Assembly: GCF_001625195.1 (NCBI RefSeq)
Contig: NC_054389.1
Span: forward strand, 9,358,520-9,422,519
Length of the DNA stretch: 64,000 nt
Source of the DNA: Drechmeria coniospora
Lineage: Eukaryota > Ascomycota > Sordariomycetes > Hypocreales > Ophiocordycipitaceae
Direction of reading: 5' to 3'
Shown: positions 55,301 through 64,000 of the stretch, one piece after another
Numbering within the stretch: position 1 is the first letter of the stretch
Layout: each line of letters begins with the position of its first letter
Notes under the pieces: model-generated
The model's input: only the letters and a program-made list of their open reading frames with translations
What the model was told of the DNA's origin: nothing
Databases searched by the model: none
Translations under genes and position numbers: made by a program

Positions 55301-57922
55301 GAGCGACTCCTTCGAGACGGAGAGGGAAAAAGCCTCCCCGTCGGAGGTGTCGGCTGAAGCAGCCAGAACTTGAAGCAGGGACAGGTCGTCGGGATATTTA
55401 GATATGACATGCGTCAATGCTCTGTTGGACTCGATCGGGTCTGCGCCGGCCTCGACAAGTTTCCTCGTCAGGTTCAGGCGCTCCGTAGGGTCTGGTATTC
55501 GCAGAGCATGCAGCAGTGAAGAACCCAGAGCGGTTGGGCTGGGAGGGTGACGGCAACTTATGAGCATGTCAACGGCTTGCGTATTGGCCGTCATGACAGC
55601 GTGACACAACGGGGCGGCATTGAATGCATTCGGATCCGCCCCAGAGGCGAGGAGCAGGTCGAGGGTTGATAACGAGACTGGCTCATCCTTCGTCTTGGAC
55701 AGGGAATGAACCTCGTGCACTAGGACCCAGCTGAGGTCTTCTGCGCGTTCCGTCTTTTCCATGATCGTTTTGAGCTTCCGCGCCTTGGCTTCCGTAGATG
55801 GAAGCGGTACGAACTCGTTCAAGGCAGAGGAGATGGAGGCAGGAGATGGCGTTCCGTGTCCAAAGATCAAGGCGATAATCTCGGGGTCTGGGTTCATGAC
55901 AGCTTGCTTGACAATGGCGGCTTCGAAAAGGTTAATGTCGACACCTCCCTGCTGCAGCAGCAAACTCAGGAGAGCTTTATCGACTGGCTCCTCTGCCAGG
56001 GCTTCAAGCAAGGCGGCAGCAACCTCCGTCACACCAATGGCTGCGCCGGCGCCGAGGAGCATGGTTGTCATGTCAAAACGGACTTGGTGGTCCTCGACTA
56101 GCATCACGTCCTGCAAACGAGCGGCGGCTGTCTGCGGTGACGCTTTTTGAAGCAAGAGGGCGAGAAGCTCCGTGTCGCTCTGCCTGACGAGGGCTGCCAT
56201 CGCTGAGCCGTGGTCGAAGTTAACATCCGCATCGTACTCGAGAAGAAGCTTGATGAGCGAGTTGTCTCTTTGCAAGGCGTCCTCGCCGATGACATCTTGC
56301 AGCGCCGCGTGGAGACATGGCCCGGATAGGGAACTCTGGAGAAACAGGTGGACGATTTGATAGCGAGCGTCGGCGGGGAGTTTCTTCGTAAAAGGAAACA
56401 CGAGGGATATCGTTTCCGGTGACGGTTTTCTGGCAAGAATCATTTGCGTCATGTGAGTGTCCGCCCGCAGGACGGCCGTTCGGAGGGCCTCTCCGGCGTT
56501 GTGATCCACGGAAGCAACTTCGTGCATCTGCGAGGGATGGGGTGGCATGTCGGCAGGGGCATCCGGGGTCGGGACGTGGGGGAAGAGCAACAGTTGCATC
56601 GAGTTCATGTCGGCGGCCTCGGCGGTGTCGATGAGCATGTCGTCGAGAGCGAGGCCGTTGGCGCCTTTTCGAAGCAGCAGTTGGAGGACGGCGAAGCGTT
56701 CGTCAAAGGGGGCCTGCTTCGGGATCAGCGGCACACAGCTCGAAGCCAGAGCAGGATTGAGGCGAGTGCCGTCGGTGAGCAAGGAGCGGACAAGGCCCAG
56801 CTCGCCACGGGCAATGGCCGTCTTCAGCGTCGTCGCATCGTTGTACTCGACGGAGGCGCCATACGTGGCGAGCAGGTTTGCCATTTCCAGAAACTGGGAC
56901 TCGCACGAGCGCTCAAGGGTTCGGGCAAGAACGACGCCGCCGGCGCCGGCGCACAATAGAACCTCGGCCATCTCTACCTTCAAGGTCTGGCTGAGGGAGG
57001 AATGGTCGTAGAGAATCTGAAAGGCCTCATCGAGACCAGGGCGTTGCGGTGGTTGATGCCCCATGACGATGGCCAGGGCCATGTCTCTCCTTCCCAAGGT
57101 GACGGCAGACTTGAGCGCTTCGGCATTGTTGTGGTTTCCATCGGCCGAGGAGCGACTGAGATGCATCACCGTCTCGAGGCAGCCGGCCCTCGTGGCGTCG
57201 CACATGGAGAGGGACGCCAGCGACGGCGGCGGATGCCCTTCGGAGCGTAGGATGAGGGCCACCATACGGGAGTGTTCGAGGATAGCACAAGCGCGTCGAA
57301 AGGCATCCTGTCCGCCCGGCGTCTGCGCCACGCTGGCCCCATGCCTGAGAAGCAGGTCGACGAGGGGCGTGTTGGCTTGACGAATGGCAGCGGGCAGGCA
57401 GGCGTTGATGGAAGCGGAATCTGCGTGAGACAGCAAAACCTGCACCATGTCACGCTGGTTTCCATCGACGGCGAGCTTCAGGAGCCTGGTCCTATCGTCC
57501 AAGCCCTCGACGCTCCGTCGCCTTCCGAGCATGCTGCTCTTTCGCTTCGGGTTCCCGGCGAGGTCGACGCCGGCGGCGACGAGCATGTCTATGAGGGCCT
57601 CGGCGACGCCAGGGGATCCGGCGTTGGCGATCCAGCCGCTCAGGACGTCGAGCACCTCGCGAGGGTCCCAGTTCTTTCCCTTCTTGATGCTCTTGGAGGA
57701 AGAAAAGGCCTGCCGGAGGCCGCTCTTGGGACGGAACAGGGCGAGGTCGGCGGCACGCTGTTGCATGAGCTCCTCGGCGGTGGCGTCATCGGCCGGGCCG
57801 CGAAAGGAGGACGCCAGGGGCTGCCGCGAGAGCGGGGTCAGAGTCAGCGGGAGGACGAGGCCCCATTCTTGAGCAAGCTCCGTGATGCGGCGCTCACGGT
57901 CGAGGGCGGTCATGGTCGACAT
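52364..57922 (-). CDS. Giant ankyrin-repeat protein with C-terminal coiled coil, 1836 aa
   Basis: Exon 1 is 57922-53725 and exon 2 is 53676-52364. A 48-nt intron (53677-53724, GTGAGT..GTAG) joins the two long frames as LLKRGAHVNVESNVSRTTPLM, which restores an ankyrin repeat across the junction, so these are one gene. The ATG at 57922 has a good context (CCCACCATGTC). Ankyrin-like units, many degenerate, run from about residue 90 to 1540; clear ones include LLLRHGASV, LLASGADPN, LLVGHGANI, LLSSGADPN, LLDNGASPT and LLLEGADVD. The last 200-250 residues are rich in Glu, Arg, Ala and Gln and should form a long coiled coil. No enzymatic domain, signal peptide or membrane helix is seen. A scaffold role is inference. 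257 bp separate its stop from that of the SNF2 gene. Confidence 0.88.
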
Positions 57923-60288
57923 GGTGGGAGTCGAAGCCTCAGGCACGAGGGCAACGAGAGGCTGCTCGGCTGGGACGAGCCTGATGGCGGCCGGTGTGTG
58001 GTCGTTTCATCGGAAGGGAAACCGTTCCGATGCTTCGTCGTGGGACGTTGGAAGAGAGAGAGAACACGACGGATTCAAGCTCCTGAGGAAGAAGCAGTGG
58101 GAAGGAGCATCGAAGCTGATGGAAGATGGCGATGAGGGCTCGGCTTCCCTGCACGCTGCTCTGCTCCCTACGCTGCAGTTCGTCCACTCAACCAGGGGCA
58201 TGCAGCGGCCGTTCAGGGCGGGAACAGGCCAGCAAGGTGTCCCTTTGACCCACCAGGAGGTGCCCTGGGCCACAGCAGCAACACGGTGGCGACCGCTCAA
58301 CCCCGCCACGCCACAGGGACTTGCTCGGCAGCTCCAGCTGCCAAGCTGGTTACTGGAAACGGACAGATCAGGCAGCGAAACAGAGCACCGAACCACTACG
58401 GGAAACGGCCTAGCGGGCCAGTGGACGACCGCGGTAGGCACCGAACGCAGATCGGGCGCCGGCTTGCGCAGTGCCGCTAGGGTTGGCGTACCGGACGGAC
58501 GAGATGGCGAACGCCACCGAAGGTACCCCCCCTACGTTCCACCAAGGCACGCACAAACGTTGTCCCATTGTTTGCGAGACTCGTGCAGAACGAGGGCACT
58601 CAGCAGGCCTAAACAAAGTTGGGTTGCGAATCAGCAGGTGATGAGGGTCGAGCACTCAGGGCGAATGGATGCATCAGGACCTCCACCTGAGCTCCACGGC
58701 AAGTTCCAGTCAAGTGACGAATGGAGCTCTGCTGCATTCCACAGTTTGCGGCCGTCCGTATTAGCTCCTTTTCGACATTGTCTGCATGCCTCGCAGCCGT
58801 CGATGCACCGCCACGACGCGAGAGGGATTCCAGCCAGGGCGACGGAATTCGGCAGCCAATAGGCGACGCAGCTTCGCGTGGCGCCACTGGGAGAGAATTG
58901 CATCGTATATACGGGGGGTTGCGGCTTCGTATATACGGAAGAGTACATGGCCTATGTATGTACTTTGCGCTCTCGTACTTACGTGGACGTAGTGCTGCCC
59001 GTCGGCGTTGCGGCAAGCACGAAAGTAGTACTTTGGTATCACTAAACGGGCCACCAAGAAGCACGACGCCATCAGATGCAGACGCTCCGATGCAGACGCT
59101 CACATGAACCTAGCACAAGCATTAACGAGGAAATACATGACGTGTGCAGGACTATGCAGATACTCGCGAGTACTTGCCACGACAATCACAGCATGCAATG
59201 ACGAACCATGCTGCGCCCCGCTCGTGGGCCCCAGGATCATGCCGTTCATCGCCGTCACTGGTGGGGCCGCCGTGGCTCCGAGTTCCGGCGGAAGAACGGG
59301 ATCGCGGCCCTGTCTGGTCAGCAGGATCAAGGCCGCACACACTTGCGTGTAACCAACCGGGAGCTGTGGTTTCTGCATGTCGCCATCCATCGAATCAGGT
59401 GCATCGCATCGTCCAACTACGCTAACGGTCGTCGTTTCACAACTTGTCATACCAAGAGGCCATCATCTCGCACGGGGGAAGAAATGCCTCTTTTGCAATG
59501 AGTCACCCTTGGCGCCGATCGGAGTTGGGACGAGCATAAGAAGCATCAACCGCCCAGTTGTCTCTTGAACGCAACGACCCTTGGCTTGGAATCTCGGGCC
59601 AGATCCGGGTTCAAAAGGAAAGGAGGCTTTCGGAATGACTCGGACGATCGCCATCAACCGCTGCACAGACGCCGCTACCCACCCGGCAGGTGCTGCATTG
59701 GAGGAAATGCTTGATCCAGATCCAAGGGCAAATTGGTTTTTTTTATCCCGGTATTGCAATAGTACCTTTGTCGTCAAGACATTGGCCGAAAGTCTAGCGG
59801 TTGGTTCTCCGCAGCAACTGCTAACCTTGTATAGTACAGTGCACTCCGTACCAGTACAGTACCACCAACGTCCCTTGCTGAAGCCAGACGCTGTTACCAG
59901 CACGGTATGATAATAACACATAGGAATCCGGTAGGCCTGTGCCCAAATTTACAGTGCAGTGTTGTGCGGAGTGCGTACTTCATACAGTAGGGCAAGTAGT
60001 ACAACTACCTGCTTACACCTACCGCTACAGTGCACCCCCCACTCCCATGTGCTGCCAGTCCTCCGTACTTGATGTACAGTACAAGCACAAGTACAAATAA
60101 GTACAGTACATCTCCGTACTTAAGTAATACCCAAACAACCATCACCAGTCCGTTGGTCGCTTGAGGTATTATTACTTGGCAGGTACAAGTGCGTTCCGAA
60201 CACACATGGTATTACTTGGCAGGTGCCGCCCGCCGACCACATCAACGGTACCCCCGTTGCCTCCTTCAACTGTGCAATATTCCTCTCT
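57923..60288. other. Intergenic region between divergent ankyrin and quinone oxidoreductase genes
   Basis: 57923-59100 is GC-rich with long but unrecognised frames on both strands (for example plus 57882-58862, which overlaps the ankyrin 5' end). 59100-59900 has nothing recognisable. 59820-60240 is GTAC-rich and includes two copies of GTATTACTTGGCAGGT-like sequence at about 60167 and 60209. Confidence 0.5.
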
Positions 60289-61669
60289 ATGCAATACTGG
60301 GGTTTATCGCATGTTAGGATGTGCCAGCTGCTGCTGACTTCCGCCTCTCGCTCATCCTTCCCCAACATCTCCACCTCCACCGTCCTGGCGAGCAAAAGCC
60401 TCGGCCCGACAACCCTTCTCCGCTTCGCAACCTCACCCTGTCAGGGCCGGAGTTTCGGCAGCAGTACCCCTCACCGCCGTCATCGCCATCGCCTGCCCCT
60501 CGACGCAGCAAACGCACTTGTGCTCTCGTTCGGTTCGTCAGCTCGCCCACCGCCGCTGGTCGTTGTGCCCAAGAGACTCGTCACCATGTCGGCTCTGCCT
60601 ACCACCCAGAAGGCCGTGCAGATCGTCCAGAATGGCGGTGTCGACGTGCTGCAGCATGTCGACATGCCCGTCCCCACCGTCGGTGCCGGCCAGGTGCTGG
60701 TGCGGAACCGATTTGCCGGCGTCAACTTCATCGACACCTACTTCCGCACCGGCCTCTACCCAGCGCCGCACTTCCCGCTGACGCTCGGCCGCGAGGCCTC
60801 TGGAGAGGTGGTCGCCGCCGACGCATCCGTCACGGACCTTAAGCCCGGCGCGCGCGTCGTCTACATGGCCGGCACCGAGGGGGGCACCTATGCGCAGTAC
60901 ACGGCCGTGCCCGCCAAGAACGTCGTCGCCATCCCCGACTCGCTCTCGTACGAGGACGCCGCCGCCGTCTTTCTGCAGGGCCTCACCGCCTGGACCTTTA
61001 TCCGCGAGGCCGGCCAGGTCCAGCCGGGCCAGTGGGCCCTTGTCCACGCGGCCGCCGGCGGCGTGGGCCTCTTGCTCGTCCAGATGCTTCGCAGCGTCGG
61101 CGCCAAGGTTATCGGCACGGCGAGCACCGAAGAGAAGTGCGAGCTGGCGCGCAAGAACGGCGCCGAGTGGACCATCAGCTCCAAGAATCAGGATGCTCTC
61201 GTCGAGAAAGTCAAGGAGATTACTGGCGGGCATGGCGTGGACGTCATATTCGACGGCGTCGGCAAGGCGACCTTTGATGCCGACTTGCAGATGATCGCCA
61301 TGAAGGGGCATCTCATCTCTTTTGGCAATGCGGTAAGCATCCTCGCTGCGGCCGCGGCCATGGCCAAGCGCCGAGCCGAGCTCGCCGTCACCGACGCTGA
61401 CCCACCCGCACCAGTCCGGCGCCGTGCCGCCCATCTCGATCCTCCAGCTGGGACCCAAAAACGTCAAGCTCATGCGGCCCATCGTGAACGGCTACGTCGC
61501 CGAGCGCAAGGACCTAGAGATGTACTCGACCGAGCTCTTCCAACTCGTCACGGCGGGCAAGGTCAAGATTTCCGTGCACGAAATCTACCCGCTCAAGGAC
61601 GTAGCCCGGGCCCACACGGACATTGAAGGCCGCAAGACGACGGGCAAGCTGTTGATAAACTGCGATTGA
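60289..61669 (+). CDS. ZTA1: Zeta-crystallin-like NADPH:quinone oxidoreductase
   Basis: Medium-chain reductase of the quinone oxidoreductase group that reduces quinones with NADPH and binds no catalytic zinc. Exons are 60289-61332 and 61415-61669. The 82-nt intron (61333-61414, GTAAGC..CCAG) joins ISFGNA to SGAVPPISILQLG. The catalytic domain starts at an inner ATG, 60586, in a strong context (CACCATG, MSALPTTQKAVQI). Upstream ATGs at 60289 and 60319 add about 100 residues rich in Arg, Ser and Thr with almost no acids, which look like a mitochondrial presequence. Motifs are GREASGEVV, FLQGLTAWTF and the nucleotide-binding HAAAGGVGLLLVQMLRSVGA. The inner start alone gives a 330-aa protein, the usual family length. 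Convergent with the epimerase gene, 175 bp between stops. Confidence 0.92.
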
Positions 61670-61844
61670 AGTGAATGAACCGCACATGCACCAGGGCCCG
61701 ACGTCAGATGGTGCCCACATAGCAAACATGTCTACGTCGTACTGCCAACCAAGCCGGCCCGTGCCGTTCTCCCGTTCTTCGCCCCCACGCGCCACCGTCT
61801 GGCGCGGATCCTCGTCCCATCCTCGGACTCGTCGGGGCTCCGAT

Positions 61845-63142
<1,298 letters not shown>

Positions 63143-64000
63143 TGCGGACGGTGCAGTGCGAACGTAGTGGTGGTGCGTCGATGGAGGGAAGAAGTTGGGT
63201 GGCATGGGATTGGATGGCGGGGTTGAATCTGCGACACCGTGTTTTGGCGACATGGATGAGGGGCAGCATGCATGTTTTGAAGCCTGTCACATATGCAAGT
63301 ATCTGTACATGTGCATCAGCGTACGCTTGTGCGTCGAAACATGTACACTTACTTACAGGGCAGTTCAGGACGGTACCGGAACTTGACGGCAGTTCCGCTG
63401 AAGATATGGTGGGGCAAGTACTGTAACAAGCACTGGCGGCAAATTGTAGGGGCCATCATGTCAATCGTGGAGTAATGCCTACGGCGTATTACAGTACTCG
63501 TCTCTGCGACCGACTTGGCGATACGCATTTGCTTCATTGGACGTTCAACTATTATGGGCTTAGGTATCTTGTTAATGCCAATTACGGATGAAGATACGAG
63601 CAGACCGTTCCCCGACCATTCAACGCGTCGCACCGCCGCAGGAACTTTGATCAAGATCTATGTGCATGTAAGTAGTACTTTGTAATATTACTGTTGTCAC
63701 TCCGCGTTCGTCTCGCTCTGGAGATTTGGCGTTACATGTACTCCGTACTCCGTACACGATTATTATTACTTGTACGTGTAATACGATGCACACACCAACC
63801 GCAAAACCGTACAAGTACTGTGCTTCATACTAACATATTCCATGTATTCTTACTTAAATACCTGCTGTAAGTAATAAGTAAGTAGTTGTATCCGTACTTG
63901 CAATATTAATACTAGTACAAGTACGTAGGTGCAAGTACAGTTACTCTGCTGTAAGTACTAGTAGACCTGCTCACCCAGTGACATTATTTCTGCATATTTT
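63143..64000. other. Right-edge intergenic DNA; no gene recognised
   Basis: The first 150 bp are the leader of the epimerase gene. The rest becomes GTAC-rich towards the edge (ACTCCGTACTCCGTAC near 63740, AAGTAATAAGTAAGTA near 63870). Only short frames occur. Confidence 0.55.

Noticed and set aside
57882..58862. 326-codon plus-strand frame overlapping the ankyrin 5' end
   Set aside because: It starts antisense to the ankyrin gene, shows no domain and looks like a shadow of GC-rich leader DNA.

Overview
The window is nuclear DNA of a filamentous ascomycete, most likely a hypocrealean (Sordariomycetes) fungus. The evidence is short spliceosomal introns (48-151 nt, GT..AG, several with CTAAC or CTGAC branch sites), fungal-specific genes (ATP25, RPO41, a Git3/GPR1-type receptor, a PPX1-type exopolyphosphatase), a Fot1/pogo-type transposon relic and stop codons of the kind left by repeat-induced point mutation (RIP). 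Expanded families of enterotoxin-like secreted proteins are known in nematode- and insect-pathogenic Hypocreales such as Drechmeria and Ophiocordyceps; placing the window in that group is inference.

Left third (1 to about 23.9 kb): an accessory block with a head-to-tail array, all on the minus strand, of six copies (A-F) of one gene family. Each intact copy codes for a secreted protein of about 700-815 aa: signal peptide, an N-terminal region shaped like the ADP-ribosyltransferase (ART) fold of heat-labile-enterotoxin-type A chains, a long helical/coiled-coil middle, a Gly/Ala-rich hydrophobic segment, a variable repeat linker and a basic C-terminus. The ART catalytic residues appear to be lost in every copy. 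A runs off the left edge, B, C and F are intact, D and E are pseudogenes. Flanking DNA is duplicated with the genes. A 935-bp Fot1/pogo-like relic with 26-bp inverted repeats and TA target duplications lies between D and E.

Middle (about 23.7-30.3 kb): no gene is recognised. The DNA is saturated with short GTAC-centred words and the palindrome TACTCCGTACGGAGTA, and holds an (GTA)18 microsatellite. It forms the border to the core region.

Right half (30.3-63.2 kb): GC-rich core DNA with ten well-supported genes that strictly alternate in strand and form five convergent pairs: Git3-type GPCR / class I glutamine amidotransferase; PPX1 / ATP25; RPO41 / ARC1-like tRNA-binding cofactor; LSH/IRC5-type SNF2 remodeler / giant ankyrin protein; quinone oxidoreductase / UDP-glucose 4-epimerase. 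ATP25 and RPO41 share a 422-bp divergent promoter, and both products act in mitochondrial gene expression. Exon borders were worked out by eye from splice consensus, frame and family conservation. The spacers between core genes again hold GTAC-rich repeat DNA.
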